64,000 nucleotides of DNA, taken from Tardiphaga sp052076105. GTDB lineage: Bacteria > Pseudomonadota > Alphaproteobacteria > Rhizobiales > Xanthobacteraceae. Of this stretch, positions 9,025 to 17,076 are shown in pieces (position 1 is the stretch's first letter; each line of letters opens with the position of its first letter). Below the pieces are notes generated by a model that made no database searches, was not told the origin of the DNA, and worked only from the letters and a program-made list of their open reading frames with translations. The position numbers were made by a program, and so were the translations under genes. The stretch covers positions 4,898,001 to 4,962,000 of the forward strand of contig NZ_CP197245.1 in NCBI RefSeq assembly GCF_052076105.1, in the 5' to 3' direction.

Positions 9025-9195
9025 TCAGACGGGATCGCCGGGCTTCTTCGCAGGCGGATCGTCATCAAGAATGGCACGCCAGCCTGCGCCATCGAGATCA
9101 TCGAACTGGCCTGATCTCAGCGACCACATGAAGGCCCACAGGCCAAGCAACCCAAGCGCGAGCGCCAGCGGCACGAGGACGACGAGGGACTGCAT
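9025..9195 (-). CDS. ccoS: CcoS, cbb3-type cytochrome oxidase assembly protein
   Basis: A 56-aa protein: one N-terminal membrane helix (about residues 3-24) followed by SGQFDDLDGAGWRAILDDD, the conserved FDDLEGP..RIL-like region of CcoS/FixS. CcoS is needed to put cofactors into the cbb3 oxidase. The gene begins 7 bases after the stop of ccoH. In most ccoGHIS operons the copper ATPase gene ccoI lies between ccoH and ccoS, and here there is no room for it. Confidence 0.88.
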   Translation of the reverse strand: MQSLVVLVPLALALGLLGLWAFMWSLRSGQFDDLDGAGWRAILDDDPPAKKPGDPV

Positions 9196-9202
9196 GACGG
9201 AC

Positions 9203-9703
9203 CTATTTCAGCACGAGGCGGTTCTTCGACAGGAACATGCGCTGTCCACCGGCCTCGCCTTCAAGCACCAGATCCCATAGTCCCGGCGCAAGCTCGGCAA
9301 CCTTGCCGCGATACAGCGCCCCGCCAGCCCCGACGAGCTCAACCGTCCGGTCGGCGCGACGATCCGCCGGCCGCTCCAGCCGACCAGTGAAGCTCAATCC
9401 GACGATCGGGTTGCCGTTGCGATCACGCGCTTCGACGCGGACGGCAGCGTCACCTGCAGCATCGCGCTCGACATGCGCGCTGACCTTCCAGCCGCGGCTG
9501 CTCTGGCCGCGCGCGGCCTCGATCTCGTTGCCGTAAGCAAGGCTCGCTGTATAGGGACTATCCACCTCGACCCCCGGCAACGTCTCCAGTGCGAGTTTCA
9601 TCATGACGACATTGACGCCGATGATCATGCCGAAAAACAGGATCAGGCAGATCAGGACGAACCGGCCGGTGATCGGACGAGGTGCGGCAACGGCGGCGCT
9701 CAT
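9203..9703 (-). CDS. ccoH: CcoH/FixH, cbb3 oxidase assembly and stability protein
   Basis: A 166-aa protein with one N-terminal membrane helix (about residues 15-37) and a periplasmic domain containing the FixH-type YGNEIEAARGQSSRGWKVS and ending FLSKNRLVLK. The ATG at 9703 has AAGGAG 6 bases upstream. A GTG at 9718 overlapping the ccoG stop is possible but less likely. The protein associates with CcoN/CcoP during oxidase assembly. It directly follows ccoG and precedes ccoS. Confidence 0.88.
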   Translation of the reverse strand: MSAAVAAPRPITGRFVLICLILFFGMIIGVNVVMMKLALETLPGVEVDSPYTASLAYGNEIEAARGQSSRGWKVSAHVERDAAGDAAVRVEARDRNGNPIVGLSFTGRLERPADRRADRTVELVGAGGALYRGKVAELAPGLWDLVLEGEAGGQRMFLSKNRLVLK

Positions 9704-9714
9704 GCTGTTCTCCT

Positions 9715-11163
9715 TCACGGTGCAACGAAATGATCGGTCGCCGACGCCATATCGCCATGGGTGGCATCGGTGACACGCATCACCAGCGGGATCGACTTCT
9801 CGGAATTGCTGGCCGCGGGCGCTGTCACCAGCACACGTAATTCAGTGGTCTGATCGCGGCCCAGCACGATCTCCGGGCGGCCCGACGACGCGGCATCCAT
9901 GCCCACCACATGGACCGTGGCATTTGCCGGCCCGTTGACGTCGAGCGTGACCACGCGGCCAGCACCGCGCTTGTTCAGCAGTCTCACCGTATAGGCATTG
10001 CGAATCGAACCATCGCTGAGGCGCACGGCGACCGGATTACGATCATGCAACACATTGATATCGAGCAGCGAGCGGGTCAGCAGCGCATAGAGCATGACGA
10101 CGCCGACGACGACGATGAGACCCGCATAAACAATTGTGCGCGGCCTGATGATGCGCGTGATCTCGGGCTTACCCGCCTTGCGCCTGGCAATGTTGATGTC
10201 GGTGTCATAGCCGATCAGCCGGGTCGGCCGACCGATCTTGGTCATCACACCGTCGCAGGCGTCGATACACAATCCGCACTGGATGCAATCCATCTGCAAG
10301 CCATTGCGGATATCGATGCCGACCGGGCAAACATTGACGCATTGATAGCAGTCGATGCAGTCGCCGGCGGGCTGCCCCAGCGCGCGCAACTCATTCGCCT
10401 TCTTCAGCGAGGTGCGCTGTTCACCGCGATCGGTCTTGTAGGTGACGTTGAGCGCCCACTCGTCGGTCAGCGCCGCCTGGATACGCGGCCACGGACACAT
10501 ATAGAGACAGACCTGCTCGCGCATCCAGCCCGCCAGCGTGTAGGTCGTCGCCGTCAGGATCGCGATCCAGATATAAGCCAGCGCTGGCGCCTGGAACGTC
10601 ACGAGTTCGCGCACCAGTGTTGGTGCATCGTTGAAATAGAGCACCCATGCGCCGCCGGTCCACCACGCGATCAGGAGCCAGATCGAATGCTTCATCGTCA
10701 ACTCGACGATCCGCTGCAATGTAACGCCTTGGGCCTCCTTCTTCATCCGCTCGCGGCGATCGCCTTCGATCAACCGCTCGACAGCGAAGAACAAGTCGGT
10801 CCAGACCGTCTGTGGGCAGAGATAGCCGCACCAGACACGGCCACCGACGGCATTCATCAGGAACAGCGTAAGGGCGGCAAGGATCAGCAGGCCGGTGAAG
10901 AAATAAACCTCCTGCGGCCACAGCTCGATGAAAAAGAAATAGAAGCGACTGTTCGGCAGGTCGACCAGCACCGCCTGATCGGGAGCACCGGGACCGCGAT
11001 TCCAGCGTACGAAGGGCAGCAGATAATAGATGCCGAGGCAAACCGCCATCAGCACCCATTTGACGTTGCGATACCTGCCGGAGACCTTCTGCGGATAGAC
11101 CTTCTTCTGCGCCGCATAGAGCGGACCGTAGTCGAATTCCTCTGGCGCAACAGGCTTGTTCAT
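9715..11163 (-). CDS. ccoG: CcoG/FixG, cbb3 oxidase accessory ferredoxin-like membrane protein
   Basis: A 482-aa polytopic protein. Several membrane helices occupy the first 230 residues and another lies near residue 335. Between them are two [4Fe-4S] motifs, CIDCYQCVNVCP and CIQCGLCIDACD. A conserved CGYLCPQTVW segment is near residue 115. CcoG reduces copper and supports copper delivery to the CuB site of cbb3 oxidase. A FixK/FNR box is centred 58 bases before the start. It heads the ccoG-ccoH-ccoS unit. Confidence 0.95.
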   Translation of the reverse strand: MNKPVAPEEFDYGPLYAAQKKVYPQKVSGRYRNVKWVLMAVCLGIYYLLPFVRWNRGPGAPDQAVLVDLPNSRFYFFFIELWPQEVYFFTGLLILAALTLFLMNAVGGRVWCGYLCPQTVWTDLFFAVERLIEGDRRERMKKEAQGVTLQRIVELTMKHSIWLLIAWWTGGAWVLYFNDAPTLVRELVTFQAPALAYIWIAILTATTYTLAGWMREQVCLYMCPWPRIQAALTDEWALNVTYKTDRGEQRTSLKKANELRALGQPAGDCIDCYQCVNVCPVGIDIRNGLQMDCIQCGLCIDACDGVMTKIGRPTRLIGYDTDINIARRKAGKPEITRIIRPRTIVYAGLIVVVGVVMLYALLTRSLLDINVLHDRNPVAVRLSDGSIRNAYTVRLLNKRGAGRVVTLDVNGPANATVHVVGMDAASSGRPEIVLGRDQTTELRVLVTAPAASNSEKSIPLVMRVTDATHGDMASATDHFVAP

Positions 11164-11214
11164 GGGGTCACTCTCGTCTTTGGAATGACCCTAGACTTCG
11201 CTGGTGCGATGCAA

Positions 11215-11228
11215 TTGATGTACGTCAA
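11215..11228. promoter_or_regulatory. FixK/FNR box upstream of ccoG
   Basis: TTGATGTACGTCAA matches the FixK/FNR pattern TTGA-N6-TCAA. It lies between the end of ccoP and ccoG, centred about 58 bases upstream of the ccoG ATG. This position suits a class II activator site and suggests that ccoG has its own low-oxygen promoter rather than depending only on read-through from ccoNOQP. Confidence 0.8.
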
Positions 11229-11263
11229 ACGCGCGCACGGGATTGGCCGCGCGCGGCTATGAC

Positions 11264-12139
11264 TTATTGTCCACCCCCCAGCGAGTGGACATAGATCGTC
11301 AGCGCCTTGATGGTCGTCGGATCGAGACGGCCAATCCAGGCCGGCATCACGCCATTGCGGCCGTTGGTGATGGTCTCGACGATGGTCGCCTCGTCCGAAC
11401 CGTAAAGCCAGATATTATCGGTCAGGTTCGGCGCACCCATGTCGGGATTTCCCTTGCCGGCGTCACCGTGACACGAGGCACAGTTGTCGGCGAACAGCTT
11501 CCGGCCGGCATTGGCGTCGTAACCCTTGGCCGTCGACAATCCCGACAGTGAACGCACGTAGTTCGCAACCGTCTCGATCTCCGGCTTCTTCAGGATACCA
11601 TCGCGGCCGAAGGCCAGCATCGATCCTTCGCGCGATTCCGCATGGGCGGAACGCGCGCCGAACTGGATGGTCTTCTGGATCTGCTCCAACGTGCCGCCCC
11701 ACAGCCAGTCGTCATCGTTCAGGTTGGGGAAGCCCTTGGCACCGGTCGCCCCAGTGCCATGACACGGCGCGCAATTGTCGCCGAACACCACACGGCCTCT
11801 GGCGCGCCCCAGCGCCAACAGCGCCGGATCCTTCTCGATTTCCGCGAGCGGTGCAGCGCCGAGTTCCGCCATCCTGCCTCCGCGGATCTTCTCGAGATTG
11901 GCGAGATCGGCAGCGACATCCGCACGTGACGAATAACCCATGACGCCCGTCGCATAGCTCTGCACCAGCGGCCAGGACGGATACACGACCCAATAGCCGA
12001 TCGCCCAGACGATGGTGAGATAGAAGGTCATCACCCACCAGCGCGGCAGCGGCGTGTTGAGTTCCTTGATGCCATCCCAGGAGTGACCTGTGGTGGTCTT
12101 GCCAGTGGCCTTGTCGAATTCGCCTTGGTGATCGCTCAT
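11264..12139 (-). CDS. ccoP: CcoP/FixP, diheme cytochrome c subunit of cbb3 oxidase
   Basis: A 291-aa subunit with one N-terminal membrane helix (about residues 33-54) and two c-type haem motifs, CAPCH (residues 123-127) and CASCH (220-224), in tandem cytochrome c domains. It passes electrons from soluble cytochrome c to CcoO. The ATG at 12139 gives the usual start just before the helix; an in-frame ATG at 12184 would overlap ccoQ. It begins 7 bases after the ccoQ stop. Confidence 0.95.
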   Translation of the reverse strand: MSDHQGEFDKATGKTTTGHSWDGIKELNTPLPRWWVMTFYLTIVWAIGYWVVYPSWPLVQSYATGVMGYSSRADVAADLANLEKIRGGRMAELGAAPLAEIEKDPALLALGRARGRVVFGDNCAPCHGTGATGAKGFPNLNDDDWLWGGTLEQIQKTIQFGARSAHAESREGSMLAFGRDGILKKPEIETVANYVRSLSGLSTAKGYDANAGRKLFADNCASCHGDAGKGNPDMGAPNLTDNIWLYGSDEATIVETITNGRNGVMPAWIGRLDPTTIKALTIYVHSLGGGQ

Positions 12140-12146
12140 GATCTGA

Positions 12147-12311
12147 TCAATCCTCTCGCAACGGCTGACGCGCGGCTGCGTCAAACATCGCCTTGTTGCG
12201 GGGCCACAATGCGTAAGTCAGAATTGCGATGAAGATCCCGACGAAGACCGGCGTCCAGAATGTCAGGACGAGGTTCGACGCGAAGTTCTCGACGGTCAGG
12301 ATTGCGCGCAT
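12147..12311 (-). CDS. ccoQ: CcoQ/FixQ, small subunit of cbb3 oxidase
   Basis: A 54-aa membrane protein between ccoO and ccoP. It has a single helix (about residues 14-36, TFWTPVFVGIFIAILTYALW), then the charged tail WPRNKAMFDAAARQPL. Size, position and the W-P-x-N-K pattern after the helix are typical of CcoQ, which stabilises the oxidase complex. It starts 12 bases after the ccoO stop. Confidence 0.9.
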   Translation of the reverse strand: MRAILTVENFASNLVLTFWTPVFVGIFIAILTYALWPRNKAMFDAAARQPLRED

Positions 12312-12323
12312 GCTTCCATCTCC

Positions 12324-13058
12324 TCAGCGGAGGTTTGCTTTTTCATTGTAGAGTTTGAAATCGACCAGCGTGCCGAGCATCTGCAGATAGGCGACCAGTG
12401 CATCCATCTCGGTAGGCAGACCCGGCTTGCCGTCGAAGTTACGCGCGACCGATTTCGGATAGCGCTTGAGCAGCGCGTCGGTATCGCCATTGTCGGGATC
12501 GGCCTGGGTCTTCAGGTCCGCCACCGCATTGGCGATCTGATCATCCGTATAGGGCACGCCCACCGCGCGGTTGGTGCGCAGATGATCGGCGATGGTCTCG
12601 GTGCTGACAGGCGTCTCGGCCAGGAACTTGTAGGACGGCATCACCGATTGCGGGACGATGGCGCGCGGATTGCTCAGATGCGTGACGTGCCACTCATCGG
12701 AATACTTGGCGCCGACACGGGCGAGATCAGGCCCGGTGCGCTTTGAACCCCACTGGAACGGATGGTCATACATGCTCTCCGCCGCGAGCGAATAGTGCCC
12801 GTAGCGCTCGACCTCGTCACGCAGCGGACGCACCATCTGCGAATGGCAGAGATAGCAACCCTCGCGGACATAGATGTTGCGCCCGGCGAGTTCGAGCGGC
12901 GTGTAGGGCCGCATGCCCTCGACGGCTTCGATGGTGCTCTTGAGATAGAACAAAGGCGCGATCTCGACGATGCCGCCGATGGCGATGACGAGAATGATGC
13001 CCACGATCAGGACGATCGAGTTCTTCTCGAAGATTTGGTGCCGGCTCCAGAACGACAT
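12324..13058 (-). CDS. ccoO: CcoO/FixO, monoheme cytochrome c subunit of cbb3 oxidase
   Basis: A 244-aa subunit. The N-terminal membrane helix lies at about residues 14-36. One covalent haem site, CYLCH at residues 68-72, is followed by SQMVRP, and an axial Met is supplied by the later SVMPSYKF region. It receives electrons from CcoP and passes them to CcoN. It lies 9 bases downstream of ccoN, the standard order ccoNOQP. Confidence 0.95.
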   Translation of the reverse strand: MSFWSRHQIFEKNSIVLIVGIILVIAIGGIVEIAPLFYLKSTIEAVEGMRPYTPLELAGRNIYVREGCYLCHSQMVRPLRDEVERYGHYSLAAESMYDHPFQWGSKRTGPDLARVGAKYSDEWHVTHLSNPRAIVPQSVMPSYKFLAETPVSTETIADHLRTNRAVGVPYTDDQIANAVADLKTQADPDNGDTDALLKRYPKSVARNFDGKPGLPTEMDALVAYLQMLGTLVDFKLYNEKANLR

Positions 13059-13067
13059 GATTGATCC

Positions 13068-14729
13068 TTACTCCGCCGGCTGCAACGTGGCGCCGGGGCT
13101 CGATAGCGCCCCTTCTTCCGCCTCGCCGACGCGCACGGTCATCCACAAATTCCAGGCCATGATCAGCGCACCGATCAGGAACAGACCGCCGCCCGCTGCG
13201 CGGATGATGTAGAACGGGTGCATCGCCTCGACGCTTTCGATGAAGGAATATTCCAGGAAGCCCAGCGACGTGTAGGCACGCCACATCAGACCCTGCAGGA
13301 TGCCCGACACCCACATCGCCGAGATGTAGAGAACGATGCCGAGCGTCGCGATCCAGAAGTGCCACTCCACCAGCTTGAGGCTGTAGAGCTGCTTGCGATT
13401 CCACAGCCACGGCACCAGGCAATAGAGCGCGCCGAAGGAGACGAAGCCGACCCAGCCGAGCGCCCCGGAATGCACGTGGCCGATGGTCCAGTCCGTATAG
13501 TGGCTGAGCGAATTGACCACCTTGATCGACATCAGCGGGCCTTCGAAGGTCGCCATGCCGTAGAACGCCACCGACACCACCAGCATGCGCAGTACGGGAT
13601 CAGTGCGCAGCTTGTCCCATGCGCCGGACAGCGTCATCAACCCGTTGATCATGCCACCCCAGGAGGGCATCCACAGCATGATCGAGAAGGTCATGCCGAG
13701 TGTCTGCGTCCAGTCGGGCAGCGCCGAATAGTGCAGGTGATGCGGACCGGCCCAGATATAGAGGAAGATGATCGCCCAGAAATGCACGATGGACAGCCGA
13801 TAGGAATAGACCGGCCGCTCCGCGCGCTTCGGAATGAAGTAATACATGATGGCGAGGAAGCCGGCGGTGAGGAAGAAGCCCACCGCGTTGTGGCCGTACC
13901 ACCACTGGAACATGGCATCCTGCACACCGCTCCAGGCGACATACGACTTGGAGCCGAAGATCGAGACGGGAAGCGCCGGGTTATTGCCGAGATGCAGCAC
14001 CGCAATGGTGATGATGAAGGCGAGATAGAACCAGTTGGCGACAAAGATATGCGGCTCCTTGCGCTTCACCAGCGTCATCAGGAACACCAGCAGATAGGCG
14101 ACCCAGACAATGGTCAGCCAGAGGTCGGCATACCATTCCGGTTCGGCATATTCCTTCGACTGCGTGACACCGAGCAGATAGCCGGTGCCGGCAATGACGA
14201 TGAAGAAATTATAGCCGAGCACCACGAACCATGGCGCCAGATCGCCGGCGAGGCGCGTGCGACAGGTCTTCTGCACCACGAAGAAGGACGTCGCGATCAA
14301 CACGTTGCCGCCGAAAGCAAACACCACCGCTGACGTATGCAGCGGCCGCAGCCGGCCAAAGCTTGTCCAGGGCAAATTGAAGTTCAGATCCGGCCAGGCG
14401 AGCTGCAAGGCGATCAGCAATCCCACCGTGAAGCCGGCGATGCCCCAGAACACGGAGGCCGCTGCGGCAAACTTGATCGGCCCGAAATTGTAATTCGGCC
14501 GTCCATCAATTTCCTGCGGCGGCAATGCACCGCGTTCGAAGTAACGGTTGAGGATGACGAATATGGAGGCCAGGCTGGCGAAACCGGCCAGCGTCACGTG
14601 GAAGGCGTAGGCCGTATCTTCCGCCTTTGCCGCTGCGATGATGGAGAGAAACACGGTGGCCGCGAAGATCACGGTGAGACCGCCTTCGCCGATCGTCATC
14701 CACTTCACGCTGTCAGTCTGTTTCGTCAT
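13068..14729 (-). CDS. ccoN: CcoN/FixN, catalytic haem-copper subunit of cbb3 oxidase
   Basis: A 553-aa integral membrane subunit with about 12-14 helices. Key ligand motifs are in order: RPLHTSAVVF (low-spin haem His), WWYGHNAVGFF (CuB His with the cross-linked-Tyr region), AGPHHLHY (CuB His pair) and HYTDWTIGHVHSGALGW (haem b3 and haem b His). It reduces O2 to water with high affinity and pumps protons. It is first in the minus-strand ccoNOQP operon and has a FixK/FNR box centred 60 bases before the ATG. Confidence 0.97.
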   Translation of the reverse strand: MTKQTDSVKWMTIGEGGLTVIFAATVFLSIIAAAKAEDTAYAFHVTLAGFASLASIFVILNRYFERGALPPQEIDGRPNYNFGPIKFAAAASVFWGIAGFTVGLLIALQLAWPDLNFNLPWTSFGRLRPLHTSAVVFAFGGNVLIATSFFVVQKTCRTRLAGDLAPWFVVLGYNFFIVIAGTGYLLGVTQSKEYAEPEWYADLWLTIVWVAYLLVFLMTLVKRKEPHIFVANWFYLAFIITIAVLHLGNNPALPVSIFGSKSYVAWSGVQDAMFQWWYGHNAVGFFLTAGFLAIMYYFIPKRAERPVYSYRLSIVHFWAIIFLYIWAGPHHLHYSALPDWTQTLGMTFSIMLWMPSWGGMINGLMTLSGAWDKLRTDPVLRMLVVSVAFYGMATFEGPLMSIKVVNSLSHYTDWTIGHVHSGALGWVGFVSFGALYCLVPWLWNRKQLYSLKLVEWHFWIATLGIVLYISAMWVSGILQGLMWRAYTSLGFLEYSFIESVEAMHPFYIIRAAGGGLFLIGALIMAWNLWMTVRVGEAEEGALSSPGATLQPAE

Positions 14730-14782
14730 GATGATTCTTTCCCGAACACGTCTCCATCAATCACGACACTGCGTTTTGCGAA

Positions 14783-14796
14783 TTGATTGAAATCAA
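14783..14796. promoter_or_regulatory. FixK/FNR box upstream of ccoN
   Basis: TTGATTGAAATCAA is a perfect palindromic TTGAT-N4-ATCAA box centred 60 bases upstream of the ccoN start, between ccoN and the fixK-type gene. In rhizobia, FixK-type activators bind such sites to switch on cbb3 oxidase under low oxygen. Confidence 0.9.
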
Positions 14797-14832
14797 AGTC
14801 GGGAGAAGGTCGCGCATGCGTAGCGCAACGGG

Positions 14833-15543
14833 TCAGGCGAAAGCGGGAGCCGCGACGGATTCGGTATCCAGCAGTCGGATACGACCGGGCAGAATCTCGA
14901 TCGCGCCGCGACGTTCGAGCTTGGCCAGCGTCCGGCACACCGTTTCGACGGTGAGGCCGAGATGATCGGCGATATCGCGTCGGCTCATTGGCACCGGCAA
15001 CGGATCGACATCGCGGCCGAGCCGCGCCAGCCGGTCGCGCCAGCATGTCAGGAAGACCATAAGCTTCTCTTCCGCTGCACGGCGGCCGAGCGAGAACATT
15101 TTGTCGTGTGCGTCGGCTATCTCGGCAGCCATCAGCGCGACGATCTCGTTCAGCACATAGGGGCGGTGACTGGCGAATTGCGCAAATTTCTCGCGCGGGA
15201 TTTCCCAGACCAGCGCCGGCCCGACGGCGGCGGCAGACACTTCATGATACCCCTGTGCGGCGATCTCCAGAACGTCGCCGGGCAGCGCGAAGCCCGTGAT
15301 CTGGCGACGATTGTCGTGCTCGGTGCGATAGACGCAAACGACCCCCTCCACCACGCTGAAGCATTTGGCGGCCGGCGCTCCTTGCGTGAACAGGACATCC
15401 TGCGAGGCATGGGGTACCCGCTCGCCCAGAGCCATCAACTGGCGCAGATCAGCCGCGCCAAGGTGGGACAGGAAGGCGCCCGGCTGTGTGGCCGCATTCG
15501 CCAAAGGCGCCGCGAACGACGATGCAGCCATCAGCTTTGTCAT
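14833..15543 (-). CDS. fixK: FixK/FnrN-type Crp-Fnr transcriptional regulator
   Basis: A 236-aa regulator with an N-terminal cyclic-nucleotide-like beta-barrel, a long dimerisation helix (FSLGRRAAEEKLMVFLTCW) and a C-terminal helix-turn-helix, SRRDIADHLGLTVETVCRTL. The E-x-x-x-R pattern of the recognition helix (ETVCR) matches FNR-type recognition of TTGAT. The N-terminal Cys cluster that lets FNR/FnrN sense oxygen directly is absent, so it resembles FixK, which is usually induced by FixLJ; fixLJ is not in this window. The start at 15543 has GGAAG ahead; a longer frame to 15624 would run into the box at 15616. It lies directly upstream of ccoN. Confidence 0.85.
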   Translation of the reverse strand: MTKLMAASSFAAPLANAATQPGAFLSHLGAADLRQLMALGERVPHASQDVLFTQGAPAAKCFSVVEGVVCVYRTEHDNRRQITGFALPGDVLEIAAQGYHEVSAAAVGPALVWEIPREKFAQFASHRPYVLNEIVALMAAEIADAHDKMFSLGRRAAEEKLMVFLTCWRDRLARLGRDVDPLPVPMSRRDIADHLGLTVETVCRTLAKLERRGAIEILPGRIRLLDTESVAAPAFA

Positions 15544-15615
15544 GCGCTTCCCGGGTTTCGTTGGCCTCGCGGAGTTGCGAGGCACCATACGATAGCCGGG
15601 TTGGCGCGGCACACA

Positions 15616-15629
15616 TTGATACACATCAA
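15616..15629. promoter_or_regulatory. FixK/FNR box upstream of the fixK-type gene
   Basis: TTGATACACATCAA, a perfect TTGAT-N4-ATCAA palindrome centred about 79 bases before the fixK ATG and 19 bases past the stop of the ATP-grasp gene. It suggests autoregulation, or control by another Crp/FNR protein, as in FixK cascades. Confidence 0.82.
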
Positions 15630-15647
15630 TCCGTACAGCCGCGAATG

Positions 15648-16901
15648 TTAGAACATCTCACTTTCGATGATTGCTACACTTCTGATATCGAGCAGATGTT
15701 GGCCCCAACCGCGTTTCGCCAATACGTGCGACAGCCTTGGCGACACCAGCAGCAACAGCGCGGTCATGACCAAGGGCACGGCGCTGAGCCAGTCGATGCG
15801 CGCCGGCGTAAGCTCCTCGGTGCTACCGGCATAATCGCCGCGACGACGCCAGATATCGCGGCAGATGCGCAGCAAATCGCGCCTGTCGCCGCCGCGCTGC
15901 GCACTGCCGAGCAGCACCTGCATGGCCTGATGCGTAACCACGCCCTCCTGCGTCGTTGGCGTCGCCTCGGGTGTCTCGCCAATCGAAATGCGCAGCAGCT
16001 GATCGACCAGATCGACACCGGCCAGATAAGCCGCCATCGGCTCGACCAGTCGCGGGTTGCAGTCGATATAATATGGCCCGGTGCCGTCATCCGGCATGAT
16101 GACATCGATGGACAGGGCGCCGTGCCATGCGAGATGCCGGCCAATGGTGGCGAGATCGTCGCGCACACGGTCTCGCCGCACGCTACGCTTGATGGCATCG
16201 CCACCGCCGGCGCCTTCCATGATCTGGCGATAGGCGTGAAAGCCGATCAGTTCGCCGCGACAGAATACACCCTGCGCCTTCTCGGTCGCGCCCGTGACGC
16301 GGGCCTGCACCAGCACCTCGCCAGCAAAGCGGTTGCCGGCCTCAAGCTCCCTCATTGCCAGCGCAAGGTCAGCACCGTCACGCACCATCCAGACGCCGCG
16401 GCTCGCGGTGCCGATGGCCGTCTTGATGACGCAGGGAAAACGAACAGCGGTGCGGAGCGCATCGGCGCTGGCGACGATCTGCGTCTCGGGCTGCGGCAAT
16501 CCAAGTTCGCTGAGTATGCGGCTGAAGCCGGCCTTGCTGTGCGCCGCCCGATAGTTGGCGAAGGACGGCAAGGCCAGGCTGGCCAGCGGCCTCAGCCGCT
16601 CCTGCGCCCTGGCGAACAGAAATCCCTGTTCGTGGATCGGCAGCAGCACGTCGTAGTCGCCTGTCGCCAGCAGGCTTTCGATGAACCGCAGGAAGCCCAG
16701 GGGATTTTCCCGCATTCCCGGGCAGCGGTGATATCTGCGGACAAATCGCGAGAACCGCGCCAGTCCTGCAGTGGCAGGATCGCAGGCATCCACCACATGG
16801 CCGGCGAGACCGAGCACGGTGACAGCCTCCCGCGCGGAGGTGCTGGTACCTTCCGACAGCAGGATGCGCAGTGGCTTAAAAAACGGGCGGCTCGTCATCA
16901 T
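15648..16901 (-). CDS. ATP-grasp domain protein (carboxylate-amine ligase-like)
   Basis: A 417-aa protein with ATP-grasp features: a pre-ATP-grasp N-terminus (RILLSEGTSTSAREAVTVL), the ATP-binding strand FPCVIKTAIGTASRGVWMV, and the metal-binding end YYIDCNPRLVEPM, which matches the family's conserved E/D-x-N-x-R. The C-terminal 70 residues include a hydrophobic stretch (SAVPLVMTALLLLVSP), possibly a membrane contact. Such enzymes join a carboxylate to an amine through an acyl phosphate. The start is uncertain among a TTG at 16907 and ATGs at 16901 and 16898. It lies upstream of fixK with no recognisable pathway partner. The product is unknown. Confidence 0.75.
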   Translation of the reverse strand: MMTSRPFFKPLRILLSEGTSTSAREAVTVLGLAGHVVDACDPATAGLARFSRFVRRYHRCPGMRENPLGFLRFIESLLATGDYDVLLPIHEQGFLFARAQERLRPLASLALPSFANYRAAHSKAGFSRILSELGLPQPETQIVASADALRTAVRFPCVIKTAIGTASRGVWMVRDGADLALAMRELEAGNRFAGEVLVQARVTGATEKAQGVFCRGELIGFHAYRQIMEGAGGGDAIKRSVRRDRVRDDLATIGRHLAWHGALSIDVIMPDDGTGPYYIDCNPRLVEPMAAYLAGVDLVDQLLRISIGETPEATPTTQEGVVTHQAMQVLLGSAQRGGDRRDLLRICRDIWRRRGDYAGSTEELTPARIDWLSAVPLVMTALLLLVSPRLSHVLAKRGWGQHLLDIRSVAIIESEMF

Positions 16902-17076
16902 GCTCAATCATGTCGCATTTTCGTACCGCCGTCGCCCGCACCGATGCCGCCCTGCACGGGCCGCAACACCTGCATGTCGCAGCGCTCATAGACATTAACC
17001 TGCTGCGAACGTAGGCATAACGCACCTTTTCGAGGCTGCAACAAGCGGCCATCAGCCGCCCTGGGTGGAAACGCAT

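Noticed and set aside
9910..11262. 450-codon plus-strand frame opposite ccoG
   Set aside because: Antisense shadow. The minus strand encodes CcoG with both [4Fe-4S] motifs and membrane helices.
14833..15543. Oxygen-sensing FNR/FnrN with an N-terminal [4Fe-4S] cluster
   Set aside because: The N-terminal region lacks the required Cys cluster, so the FixK type is the better call.
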